Origin: Diphasiastrum complanatum
Taxonomy: Eukaryota > Streptophyta > Lycopodiopsida > Lycopodiales > Lycopodiaceae
Reading direction: 5' to 3'
Assembly: GCA_029204225.1 (NCBI GenBank)
Contig: CM055097.1
Span: forward strand, 54,978,367 to 55,042,366
Length of the DNA stretch: 64,000 nt
In this document: in pieces, positions 33,750 to 44,634 of the stretch
How positions within the stretch are numbered: position 1 is the stretch's first letter
Layout of the letters: each line of letters starts with the position of its first letter
Made by a program: the position numbers and the translations under genes
Notes under the pieces: generated by a model
What the model saw: the letters and a program-made list of their open reading frames with translations, nothing else
The model's database searches: none
Told to the model about the DNA's origin: nothing

Positions 33750-35634
33750 ATGTCAGATAGAGAATCCAGATTAGAACGATACCGTAAGCTTAGAGAGAAA
33801 TGTTTACGAAGACAAAGTGAGAGTACTAGTCGAAGAAATCTAGACGAAATCACTGCCCAGTTAATTGAACCCCTAGTTAGCCTTGGTAGAGGGTCCTGCT
33901 GCACGTTTCACTTCTATATCCAAAATTAAATATGATTATTTTAAAGGGACTTCTTCCGACGATGCAGATAGCTATGTCTCACAATTTGAGTCAATAGCTA
34001 ATGCAAATAACGAAGGTACTGACGTAGACAAACTACGGATCTTCCCTGGTCTGCTAAGAAAGTAGGCGTGCATCTGGTACAGTCAAGTTGAACCAGGCCG
34101 TGTAGGAACCTGGTACCTGCTGAAAGATGCGTTTTTGAACTAGTTCAGAGAGATCGGTTACAAATCAAGAATTCTCGGACGTCTGAACAATGTTCAGAAG
34201 AAGAGTAAAGAATCCCTTTGCAAATATACACGAAAGGTTAAAAATCTCATAGGAAAACTAACCGGTGTATATCCCGTTGATATGCAGATCGAATGGTTTT
34301 TGGCTGGTTTACCACCAAAGAATGATCGGTGTTGCAGACAAGGGGACATGACCTCCTTAGCAGTAGTAATAGCTAGTGTCGAAAATTTTGAGACCTCGAA
34401 ACTAGCACAAAAGTGACGATCAACTAAGAAATCTCGAAAGTCAAAGATTGATTCTAGTGACAGCGAAGATGATTCAAATTTTGATTCAAGTACCAATTTT
34501 TCAAGTTTGGAATCTGAAAGCAGCGATTCATCAAAATCAGAAGCTGACAAAGGAGAGAGAAAGAATAAACGAAGAACTAAACGAAAGGATGACACAAAAG
34601 TTGTCGAGGATAAGTCGTCAACTTCTAAAGTTGAAAAGCTTTGGAAGAGTAATATGGCTAACCTTAATAAAAAGTTTAATGATTTGAAAGTGCAGATCTC
34701 CGAAGTTGTAGATAAAAGACCAAAAGCATCTTCTTCCAATTCAGGAATGTGGTGTATGAAATGTGGAACTTCAAGACACACTAAGGAAGACTGCACTACT
34801 ATGAATGTCAAATACATTGAAGATCCTGTCCAAGAGGTACTTTTTATTTTTCAAAATGATGCGACTACTAACTATGTTCAGGGTACTACAGCATCAGCCC
34901 AGCAAGACAGACCAAAGTTCGCACCAAGAAGACATAATCCTCCTAAATTTGTTGGACCAGTGAAGTCTCAAACTGCGACTAAACCAGTGTCAGGCCACTG
35001 CTATAGCTGTGGAGAGCCGGGACATTTTTCACCTGACTGTCCTCAACCACGAAAGTCGATTGGTTATGTACCGTTATGCTCAAATTGTAGAGAGCCTGGT
35101 CACAAGTATCCTGACTGCCCTCATTCGCAGAAGCCGCGACCCAAATATCAATATGTCGCAACACCAGCTGCTGCAGATTCGAAAGCGAAAGCTTCGACTG
35201 ATGCTGTTGTGCAGAGAATTGACGTTCTTGAAAAAAAATTGGCGAAGACAGAAGATCAGTCCTGGCCAAGTGACGTGGAGAAATTATTCAAAGTTACAAC
35301 GAGAAGCAAAAGCTCCTCGAAACCTGACCAGAAATCTTCGATGAGGCATAGAAAATCCTCGAAGAAGAAATCTTCTAGTAAAACGACGAACAAATCCACA
35401 ACTAAGGAGGATCTTAAAGATGAACCCGACTATGACCGCGATGCTGCAAAGTTATTTGCAAAAGATATCTCAGCAGAGGCGAAAGAAATTATCAACGCTG
35501 AACTTCAGTCAGCTGTTGCAGAGAAGGTGGTCACTTTCGAGGAAGGGGACGACGAAATCACGAAGACGAAATTGTCTACTGTTGTTATTGATAAGCAATC
35601 TCGAAATCGAAGACGAAGGACTATGATATCATGA
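33750..35634 (+). pseudogene. Gypsy-4 gag with three CCHC zinc knuckles
   Basis: The ATG at 33750 opens MSDRESRLERYRKLREKC. A frameshift near 33880 leads into a gag-like region (ADSYVSQFESIANANNEGT) with stops at 34063, near 34140 and near 34415. From 34507 the same frame is open for 375 codons. This part starts with a Ser/Asp/Lys-rich stretch and has three C-X2-C-X4-H-X4-C knuckles beginning at residues 83, 165 and 191 of that ORF, then a Lys/Ser-rich tail. The interior after 35634 is lost at a junction near 35736. Most plant gypsy gags carry one knuckle. Protease and pol are absent here. Confidence 0.82.
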
Positions 35635-35736
35635 CTGATATTGGATCTCTTTGTCCGAACATTACGTTTGAGTAGCTGTTGGCAGATAACACTTATTATA
35701 GAAAACAACTGAAAGGTCTTTCTGCATCGAAAAAGA

Positions 35737-35840
35737 AGAAAAATGACTTAGGCCTCTTCATGATTTATACGTAACCAGCTCATATCTTCATTTTTAAGTA
35801 TATCATGACATATTTATGTTGATATTCAATTTTTAACAAT
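35737..35840 (+). repeat. Right-hand 105 bp of a family J LTR
   Basis: Matches 20760-20864 closely (ACTTAGGCCTCTTCATGATTT to AATTTTTAACA) and continues ATAAAGTGGCATCACA as there. It then joins the Copia-F gag start, so leader DNA has been deleted. Confidence 0.85.
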
Positions 35841-35856
35841 AAAGTGGCATCACATC

Positions 35857-36459
35857 ATGGACAAGCTTGATGGAGCCAATTACCATCTGTGGAAATTTAA
35901 GATGAAGACTGTACTAATGGCAAAAGAATTGTACGACGTTGTTACAGGTGCAGAAGGGAAACCCAAAGCGGACGACGCGGCAATTGCCAGATGGAAGCTG
36001 AAGGATGGAAAAGCTTTCACGCTGATCATCCTCAACATCACGGATACACAAATTGGCCATGTATCTGAGGCTTAGACATCGAAAGAAGTCTGGGACATCT
36101 TGAGCATGCTATACGAGGTGCGAGATATAGCTTCTAAGCTACATCTCAGGAAGAAATTCTACTCCCTCAAGATGACGAATGGTGATTCTCTACAGAATCA
36201 CATTAATCAATTCAAGAACTTGCTAAGGCAAATGGTCGTTGTCGGATCTGTCATAGACGATCAAGATGTAGTGATGCAACTGTTTACAAGCTTGCCAAGT
36301 TCTTACGACAGTTGGGTGATGATCATCACAACTCATCCAGAGTTGACTCTTTTGAGAGTCATCACTATGTTGTTGCAGGAAGATACGCGAAGAAATGAAG
36401 CCTCAAGTTCCTCAACTGATTCTCACACCTTGTACACCAACAAGGGCACGACAAAGTAG
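35857..36459 (+). pseudogene. Copia-F gag
   Basis: MDKLDGANYHLWKFKMKTV opens the UBN2-type gag. A TAG at 36073-36075 interrupts it, and the same frame continues (TSKEVWDI, KLHLRKKFYSLKM, SLPSSYDSW) to 36459. The downstream zinc knuckle is in another frame, so a single-base shift lies near 36440. Confidence 0.9.
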
Positions 36460-37052
36460 AAGGCCTGAAGCTATCAAAGTCAGACCAGAAACCAGCACAG
36501 CACAAGGAACAGTCGATTCCGCAGACAAAGAAGAAGTTGTTCTGCAGATACTGCAAACAAAACAACCACGAAATACAAGACTGCCGAATACTTCAAGTGA
36601 AGAACAACAGCAAAGGGCAGTCGAATCAAGTGGCAAATGCAGCTACAGAAGCTCCACAGCCCATTCAAGAAGCGGATCATAATGCCTTTATGACCAACCA
36701 TCAAGGAGCATCTGGCGACAGTTCATGGTTCCTGGATTCCAGAGCTACTCAACATATGACTAGCTTGATTGGCTGTTTCGAGTCCTATACACCTTACAGT
36801 ACCCAGAAATTCGTTCACCTTGGCGACAATAGCACACAAGCTATTAAAGGTGAAGGAACTATAAGATTATGCTTTGCAAATGAGCAATCTAAGCTACTTT
36901 CCAAAGTTCTGTATGTACCTTAGTTATCCACGAATCTGCCCTCTATAAGCAAAATCACAGATCTAGGACACAGAGTAGAATTCGAATGTGATCAATGTAA
37001 AGTAGTTGATAGGACAGACAAGATCTTAGCACTCGGAAAGAGGCATGGATAC
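36460..37052 (+). pseudogene. Copia-F zinc knuckle and protease
   Basis: An intact C-X2-C-X4-H-X4-C knuckle (CRYCKQNNHEIQDC) begins near 36540. The protease reads FLDSRATQHMT: the catalytic D-S-G triplet has Arg in place of Gly, so protease activity is unlikely. A TAG follows at 36921-36923. Confidence 0.88.
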
Positions 37053-38198
37053 TTGTATAAATTAAGTCATTGTTTTTTTGCCTCTAGTCAGGCTCTCACT
37101 ACTTCAATTCAATCAAGTAAAGGTTTACTTTGGCATTATAGACTTGGTCATTTAAATTATGCTATTGTACAACAAATGTCTAGACAATCTATTGTTCTTG
37201 ATCTCAACTATCCTCACAAAACAGTCGAGCTACCTATCTGTCAAGACTGTCTAGTTGGAAAGCCATTTAAGTCAAGCCATCAGCATGTTGCTAGAGGATT
37301 GCTAGATGTTGTACATTCAGATGTGTGTGGCCCGATGAAAAATCCTTCGCTGAAGGAAGCCAAGTATTTTATAACCTTTATTGACGAATTCTCAAGAAGA
37401 ACGATGGGGTACTTCATAAAGAAGAAATCAAAAGCCTTCAACTGCTTCAGAATCTTCAAAAAGCATGCAGAAAAGGAGACTAGAAGGACGATTAAGGCCT
37501 TAAGGTCAGATAACGGTGGAGAATATATCTCTGTCGAGTTCAAGGAGTACTGCCAAAGCCAAGGCATTGAGCAGCAATTCATCACTCCTTACAATCCTCA
37601 GTCTAATGGCTTAGTTGAGAGGAAGAACCAAACTCTGGTTGAATCTGCTAAGTGTATGCTAGCACATGCATTGTTGCCCAAGAGGTTCTGGGCTGAAGCT
37701 GTCTCCACTGTAGCTTACATCCAAAACAAATGTTCGACCAAAGACCTCTCAAACAAGACACCCCACGAGGTGTGGACAGGCTCCAAGCCTTCTTTGAAGA
37801 ACCTAAGAGTGTTTGGGTGCATTGCCTACATGTAGATCCCAAAGGACACAAGGAAGAAATTGGACTTCCAAGGTCTAAAGACCATCCTAGTCGGATATAC
37901 CTCGTATGATAACAGCTACAAGCTGTATGATCCTGATACCCAGCAAATCTTGTATAGCCGAGATACAGTCTTTATCGAGGATCAGTTCGTCAACCTCAAA
38001 GGCAAGGATATTGCTCAAGAAGAACCTTCATCACCTGCCAATGACACGACAATCCAAGCTTCTAGCTCAGGAATGTCTATCGTCGACCCACTTCGAGATA
38101 GCGAATCAGACGAAGATATTGCTGCTACCCAGCAACATATCCCAAGAGCGGTTCATCAGTCGAATCCTCCCAGAAGATCACGCCGAGTGCGCACATAG
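37053..38198 (+). pseudogene. Copia-F integrase
   Basis: HHCC zinc domain (WHYRLGHLN and CQDCLVGK), catalytic blocks VHSDVCGPM, LRSDNGGEY and NGLVERKNQTL, so D, D and E are present. A TAG at 37833-37835 cuts the C-terminal region, which resumes in the same frame (GLKTILVGYTSYDNSYKLYD) and stops again at 38196-38198. Confidence 0.9.
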
Positions 38199-39128
38199 CC
38201 CACAAGGTATACTCCTGAGTCTGTCTGTCTTTTAAAGCAGGAACCGACAATAGTCGAAGAGGCACTTAGCGAACCAGACTCTAATCTCTGGAGAGAAGCT
38301 ATGGAAAGAGAGTATTTCTTTCTGATCAAGAATCAGACATGGTCCTTAGTCGAAGCTCCTATTGGCTGCAATATTATTGATTGCAAATGGATGTTTAAGA
38401 TCAAATATAATGCCAACAGAGCGATTGATCAAAGAAAGGCTAGACTGGTAGCATGAGGATTCACCCAGATCCCGAATGTCGACTATAGTGAGACTTTTAG
38501 TCCAGTCGTCAAACATTCATTGATCTAAATGCTCCTATCTTATGCTGCAGCTGCCGACCGCGAAGTACATCAACTCGATGTACAAATAGCCTATCTGAAT
38601 GGAGTTATACAAGAAGATATCTACATGATCCAGCCCGAAGTATACGTTCTAGAAGGCATGAAGAATCATGTCTGTAAACTCCATAAAGCACTGTACGGCT
38701 TGAAACGGTCAACCAGAACTTGGTTTCAGAGGATCAACACATTCCTCATTGAACAAGGATTTAAACCAAGCACTACTGATTGCAATGTTTATTCAAAGTC
38801 AATGCAGCAATCCTTCATTATCATCACCTTGTATGTTGATGATACGTTGCTCTTCAGCAACAATGCCAATATGGTCAAGGATTCAAAACAGATGTTGTTC
38901 TCAGAATTCGACATGACTGATCTGGGTGAAGCTCACTTTTGTCTTGGAATTCAAATCCACAAAGACAAAGCAAATCGACTGATTTACATTACTCAACAAA
39001 GGTATCTTCATAATGTTCTTAATAGATACAATTTGATGAATTGTAAATTAGCTCACTCACCAATGGATCCAGGCCTACATTTGTCAAAGGACCAATGTCC
39101 CCAGACAAAGCAGGAAGAGGAGCAATGA
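38199..39128 (+). pseudogene. Copia-F reverse transcriptase, C-terminally truncated
   Basis: Begins LKQEPTIVEEALSEPD and continues through IDCKWMFKIKYN. It is broken by TGA near 38457 and TAA near 38526, then open from 38529 with LDVQIAYLNGVIQEDIYMI and the catalytic YVDD near 38835. It stops at 39126-39128. RNase H is missing. Confidence 0.9.
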
Positions 39129-39217
39129 GAGAATACATGTATCGATCAATACTCGGATCTCTCATATACGCAATGGTCTGTACAAGGCCAGATATCTGTT
39201 TTGAGGATGTTTAAGAA

Positions 39218-39687
39218 TGTCATGTCCATATTCGGTTTAGGACCTAGAATAGTCCTAATATGGTAGACCAGCCCTCCAGTATTCGAGATTATTGGTCACG
39301 TCGAGATATAATTCCATGTCGAGGCCTGTTTGTGACTAATCACCTTGAGAGGACCCAAACACTCTAATTGAGACATATGGAATATTGCATGTACGTGTGA
39401 CAGATATAAGTAGGAGTACTGCATGAAGAGACATGATCTATTTATAGTTGATCTACATGGGGATTGCATGGTTTCATGCACAGGACATATAATGAGGTAG
39501 GGATTCTCCCCTTGACATATTGGGTTTAGGTTACCGGTTTCTCTCTTCTCCTCTTTATTTACATGGCATGGCTTGGGGACTAGATCCAGGTTTTTGATCT
39601 AGGATTGGTTGGGCGGTTTGGCTCCATAGTCTCTCTTATTGGGTTCTCCTATCCTCATCTTAGGGGTTATCCCTTGTGGTCTTTACA
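39218..39687 (+). repeat. Family C LTR-like repeat, 470 bp
   Basis: TGTCATGTCCATATTCGG to TCTTTACA. Shared with 40973-41351 (direct) and 25423-25890 (inverted). A TATA-like CTATTTATAG lies at about 39438. No Met-tRNA primer site follows. The flanks AAGAA and TTAGT do not match. Confidence 0.82.
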
Positions 39688-40972
39688 TTAGTTAAGGAAT
39701 AGACTCAGCTCATTAGTGATTATATCCCAGAGCGCTCAATTGGATAATGAATCATAATGAATTTGAGAATAATAATTGAATTGATATTCAGCAGGATTTT
39801 GGGTATCTAGATTTTATTCTAGACAATAGTCTAAATTTTTGTGATTGAAGATGATTGTCATTATCATTTTGGTATGCTTTCTGTCTTTAATTACCAGTGG
39901 CTTATAAATCTTGAATCTTGCACTTCAGTTAAAGAATCTTGTTTGGAGAGTATTCTTAAAATCCAGTATTTTCCTGTTTTTGAAATGATTCTTACTTTTT
40001 CCGAGTTATGTGGAACATATAATCAAGTATCTTGTAAATAATTAAGTATGATTTTGGATTCCTAAAAAATTATGCTTGACGAATCATACAAATCTAAATA
40101 TTTTTTATTGACAGATCATAAATAGATACTTAATTGTTGTCAGAGGATTATAAGGAATTGTGATGAGTCTTAAGTGTGATGATAAATTTTTGATCTATTA
40201 ATTGAGTAAAAATTTGAATTAGTGTTTTGAATCTCTCTACTCCAGTATTATTGAGAACCTATGGATCTCAGTCATTCTCACAAAATAAGTATTTTACTTG
40301 TGGAAAATTTGATTTTAGTGGATGTTATTCTGCTACAATTTATGGTCTATAGATGCTTGAGTACAATTCTTCGTTTGATTGGATCTCCAGATATCATAGG
40401 GGGCAGACAAATCTATTAGGATGAATGATTGCTATTTTTACTTGCATATGATGCTAGAAACAAGGCTAACTAACTCATGTGAGTATCTTGGATACTCAGA
40501 GTTGAGTTTTAATCATTTTATATCTTAATGATTCTCCTAGAGATTCTAGTTAAATGAATTAACATATCTTAGAATTGGAATCTCAGAATAGTTGTACTTG
40601 AAAGCTTTTTATGAAATGTCTGCCAGAATTTGTGGATGATTTCATATTGTAATTATTATTTTACTGTAACTTTAATCTCCTAAGTTAGGTAAAATTTATT
40701 GTTTTACATGAAGGTGATGTTACTAACTTATGTTGAGTGTAACCTAGTTGAGAAAATATATCTCTTAGTGTACTTTTCAAACTAGAGTTTGTACTCCAGG
40801 ACAAAGATTAATGATTGGAAATAGGTTTATCTCTGAGTACTTGTTTGATATGGAAGTCAGACTAATGATAATGATTTTCTCGGTTAACATTGAAAGTTAA
40901 AGGAACAGTTTTAATAATTCTTTCCCGTTTTGAAGAGCTTCTAAGGATAGGAGTAGCTTAAGGACAAAATAA
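39688..40972. other. Non-coding interior between two family C repeats
   Basis: 1.29 kb of AT-rich DNA with no significant ORF, bounded by direct family C repeats. This is the arrangement of a non-coding LTR element (TRIM/LARD-like), but I find no clear primer site, and the purine run GGATAGGAG near 40950 is not adjacent to the repeat. Confidence 0.45.
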
Positions 40973-41351
40973 TGTTATGGCCATATTCGGTTAAGGACCT
41001 GGAATAGTCCTAATATGGTAGACCGGCCCTCCAGTACTCAAGATTATTGGTCACGCCGAGATTTAATTCCATGTCGAGGCCTGTTTGTAACTAATTATCT
41101 TGAGAGGACCCAGACACTCTAATTGAGACATATGGAGCATTGCATGTCCATGTGACGGATATAGGCAGGAGGACTACATGAAGGGATAAGACCTATTTAT
41201 AGTTGACCTGCATGGGGGTTGCATGGTTTCATGCATAGGACTCTACTCTCTATATAATGAGGTAGGGATTCTCCCGTCGACATATTGGGTTTAGGTTACT
41301 AGTTTCTCTCTTCTCCTCTTGCTTCACATGGCATGGCTTGGGGGCTAGATC
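40973..41351 (+). repeat. Family C LTR-like repeat, right-truncated
   Basis: TGTTATGGCCATATTCGG matches the family C start. Homology stops at GGGGGCTAGATC, where antisense copia RT begins. It keeps the TCTATATAATGAGG segment that is shortened in the 39218 copy. Confidence 0.85.
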
Positions 41352-41980
41352 TTTCCTATCAATATGATATCATCAACATAAAGAAATAAAATGATAATCT
41401 TACCATCATTACACTTGATGTACAAAGAAGGTTCATAAGAACTAATCACAAAGCCAAGGGAGTAGAGAAAATCATGCAACCTAGAGTACCAAGCTCTAGG
41501 TGCTTGCTTCAAGCCATATAGGCTCTTCTTCAAATGGCAAACCTTGTCTTCCTCACCATCCTTGATGAAGCCCTCGGGTTGCAAAATGTATATTTCCTCC
41601 TCCAAGTAGCCATTCAAAAATGCATTGGTCACATTTATTTGATAGAGATTCCACTTGAACAAAGTAGCAATGCAAATGATCATTCTAATAGTTACAAGCT
41701 TTGTTATGTACTTACTTATAGATCCATGTTGATTGTACTTTATTCTATAGATCCACTTACATGCAAGTGGCTTCTTCCCATATGGAAGGTGTACAAGATT
41801 CCAAGTTTGATTATCTACCAAAGCATCAAACTCTACTTGCATTGCATCTCTCCAAACTTGTGATTTACTAGCATCATCATAATGTGATGGCTCTTCAAGC
41901 ATTGTGGTTAGACATGAGTAAGAGGTAGAATAGTTTGTCTTACTATTTGCGAGAAACCATTCTTCTGGAGCTTCATTCAT
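41352..41980 (-). pseudogene. Antisense copia RT fragment with an internal deletion
   Basis: On the minus strand: TTMLEEPSHYDDASKSQVW, then ACKWIYRIKYNQHGSISKY joined directly to VTIRMIICIA, which skips the roughly 28-residue KARLVAKG-to-FAPVAK stretch, then NAFLNGYLEEEIYILQPEG, LYGLKQAPRAWYSRLH and YVDDIIL. It is open throughout. It is cut just after YVDD by the family C repeat. It belongs to a different copia lineage from Copia-F. Confidence 0.9.
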
Positions 41981-41986
41981 TTATTA

Positions 41987-42202
41987 AAGCTTGGCTACGT
42001 AATCAAGAACGACTGTGATTCCCATCACTACCGTTTTATTCGTTCTGATAGGCGTAGTCATGCTTACAGAGAGAGTCGTATAGCTCGTTCCACTGCGCAC
42101 AAACATTTTCTGTTCGAGTTCGTTTCTCGTTCATTTCTTGTTCGAGTTCGTGTCTCGTTCGTGTTTGTCTTACCTCTTTGAGCTTAGTTTTCATTTCTAA
42201 CA
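41987..42202 (+). repeat. Copia-B family LTR, right-end fragment in the opposite orientation
   Basis: The reverse complement of the outer part of the Copia-B LTR (9156-9350): GGCTACGTAATC, GATAGGCGTAGTCATGCTTA and GTTCGAGTTCGTTTC words, ending TTTCTAACA. It includes a small duplication of GTTCGAGTTCG(T)TCTCGTTC. Confidence 0.7.
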
Positions 42203-42246
42203 TACGACACTTTTTCTCAACTCGTTCATCTCCCTCTCTCCAAGAT

Positions 42247-42283
42247 TCCCCCCCTCCCCCCCACCCCCCCCACCCCCACTCCC
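42247..42283 (-). repeat. Poly-C tract; G-quadruplex-capable on the minus strand
   Basis: Runs of 7, 7, 8 and 5 C separated by single T or A bases. The minus strand has four adjacent G runs. Confidence 0.9.
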
Positions 42284-42479
42284 AATGGTGCGTTTGGTGA
42301 AGTTGGCGGTGTTGGTGTTGTAATCAATATGGGTGGGGTGGTGACCTTGTCTGGTTGACCAACTACTTGTGATGTGGTCGTGTCTGGTGCTGCTGTAGAC
42401 GTAGCTGCTCCATCACCCCCGTCGATTCTTTCAGTGAACGACAAGGTAATGGCATAGTAAATTATCAATGACAACATTT

Positions 42480-44450
42480 AAAAAAAACGTGCCGCGATCA
42501 CTAACTAGCTCTATAGGACAACCAAAATGTGTAATAATGTTTTCATAAAGAAAACGCGTGATAGTTTTTGCGTTGGCGTCCTTTGTTGCCCGAGCCTCAA
42601 CCCACTTAGTGGCGTAATTAGTGGCTATGAGGATGTAACGGGCTTGGGTATGTTTTGCTGCTGGACTGATTGGGCCAACAAAATCAATTCCCCACTTATG
42701 GAAGGCTTCACCTTCTATAATGGGAGTCAGTGGTGTGAAGTCTGCTTTTGTATTTTTCTTGGCTCGTTGACAGACATCACACGTTTTAATGACAACGAAC
42801 GTGTCTTTAAACAAAGATGGCCAACACAATCATGCTCGAAGTATAATCTTAGCTGTGGCTTCAGCAGAAAAGTGGCCACTGCCAATGCCCTCATGAGCCT
42901 GGGATATGATAGGTCGTATCTCAGATTCATAAGCGCATCGTCGGATAATACCGTCAATGTCTCATTTGTAAAGTTGTCCGGCTATTAATTGAAAGGGCGT
43001 TGCTTTAAGCAAAAAAATTCTTTTTGCAACCGTATTCAGGCCTTCTTTGAGTCTGTATGTTGCAAGAAACTGAGTGATCTCCTTAGCCCATAAGGGTGTA
43101 GCATCAATTTGAAAAAGACATGCATCAGGAAGATCATCGTTGACTGGTGCAGTTGCTTTTTCATCATTAGGTAGCCGGGAAAGGTGATCCGCCATGAAAT
43201 GTTGGGTCCCTTTTTGAATGACTATGCGGAAATTAAATTCCTCTAGTATTAATAGCTATCGAGCTATATGTCCCGTTGTACATGATTTATTAACAATGTA
43301 TAATAGGGCTTGATGGTCGGTGTAGAAGGCAAAGGTCTGGCCTAGTAGATAATGTCTTAGTTGTTGAACAGCATAGACCATCGCTCAGTGGTTGTATAAT
43401 CTACTTCAACAGGCACCAGCTGTCTGCTCAAGAAACGTATTGGGAAATCCTTGCCATACTCGTCCGGTTGTGCAAGAAGACCTCCAATGGCATACTTACT
43501 TGCGTCAGTATGCACATGGAACTCTTTCGTGTAGTCTAGCGAGCGGAGTATGGGTGCTATGGTAAGGGCTGTTTTTAACTCCTCAAAGGCTTTAATTCAT
43601 TCTTCGGTCCAACGAGGATCTACCACAATTAAATAAACGAGGCGTGCCTTGCCGGCATAATCGATTATAAAGATGCGATAATAATTTGTGTGACCGAGGA
43701 AGATGTACACTTCCTTCATTGTTGCAGGTAAGGGCATTTCAACTATTATCTTGATTTTTGAAGGATCGGTAGAAATATCGTCCTTTGAAATTATAAATTC
43801 AAGTACCACCCCATGGGTGACGCAGATTTGACACTTATCAGGGTTTAGAAAAATTCCAAATCTATGGCAGCGAATGAAGATTTTCTCTAGTGCATCAAGG
43901 TGCGTAGCGGCTGAGGAATGTACACCCAGATCGTTGAGATAAATCTCGACAATTTGATGTACAGGTCTTGGAAGGCCAATTGCATGACCCTCTGAAACGT
44001 TGAAGGGGCGTTGCATAAGCCAAAAATGCATGACATTATAAGCATAAACCCCGTTTTCTATGGCAAAGGCCATTTCATGTTTATTTTCAGGGGCAATTTG
44101 AACAAGGAAATAACCACTGAATCCATCCAAGAAGCTAGAAGCTTCAACTCCTGCCATTTCCTCTAAGATTTGGGTCGTTAAAGGCAAGGGAAAATGGTCC
44201 TTCTTCGTAACCGCATTAAGGTTCTTGAGATCGATGCCGTTTTTCTTGGGTACAACCACAATGGGTGATACCCAATGAGTATGTTGGACTTCATAAATAA
44301 ACCCAGCATCCAGCAATTTTTTAATATCTTCATCAATTCTCTCGCGATAGACGGGGTTACTTCTGTAAGGTTTAGCCCAAATAGGCTTAACGTTGTCTTC
44401 TAAAGGAATTGTATGAACCACTACTTCAGACGAAAATGGCACTTCTGACC
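42480..44450 (-). pseudogene. Gypsy-3 pol fragment (RT, RNase H, integrase), antisense
   Basis: On the minus strand, RT begins near 44450 (VVHTIPLEDNVKPIWAKPYR, WVSPIVVVPKKNG, ASSFLDGFSGY). The catalytic box reads YLND, with Asn replacing the first aspartate. RNase H motifs (TDHQALLYIV near 43300, ADHLSRL near 43190) follow. The integrase keeps CDVCQRAK, WGIDFVGP and LVSDRGTFF, but the E-containing block is cut near 42480. Stops and frame changes occur throughout. The ADHLSRL and RT style resemble Athila/Tat-like gypsy elements. Confidence 0.88.
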
Positions 44451-44521
44451 AAGTCAAATTCGTGAATTCTCTTCTCACAATTCTCATCATTCGTATCGGA
44501 GCACCGCTCAACTCCCAACAG
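44451..44521 (+). repeat. Copia-E LTR right-end remnant
   Basis: About 70 bp before the primer site, ending CTCCCAACA near 44519-44520. Only this tail survives next to antisense Gypsy-3. Confidence 0.45.
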
Positions 44522-44535
44522 TGGTATCAGAGCCA
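44522..44535 (+). other. Copia-E primer-binding site
   Basis: TGGTATCAGAGCCA, the initiator-Met type, about 100 bp upstream of the gag ATG. Confidence 0.9.
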
Positions 44536-44634
44536 CCCTGTCATATCCTGACATAGCTGAGAAGCTACCAGATCCAGGAGGCCAAGCAATCAGACAATCA
44601 ACCAAACGACAAGAAAAATAGGCTTCAAGACGCA

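Larger units (their letters stand above)
35841..39200 (+). mobile_element. Copia-F: decayed copia element, Copia-B family coding region
   Basis: Gag, protease, integrase and RT occur in copia order, with several stops and one frameshift. RNase H and the 3' LTR are lost where a family C repeat begins at 39218. Gag and RT are nearly collinear with the minus-strand Copia-B fragments, but the short LTR piece upstream is family J, so the 5' end is chimeric or rearranged. Confidence 0.9.

Noticed and set aside
34194-34817. 207-aa minus-strand ORF
   Set aside because: Shadow of the Gypsy-4 gag on the opposite strand, rich in Ser/Leu/Phe from antisense Lys/Glu codons.
42527-42988. 153-aa plus-strand ORF
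   Set aside because: Antisense shadow of the Gypsy-3 integrase, whose motifs are clear on the minus strand.
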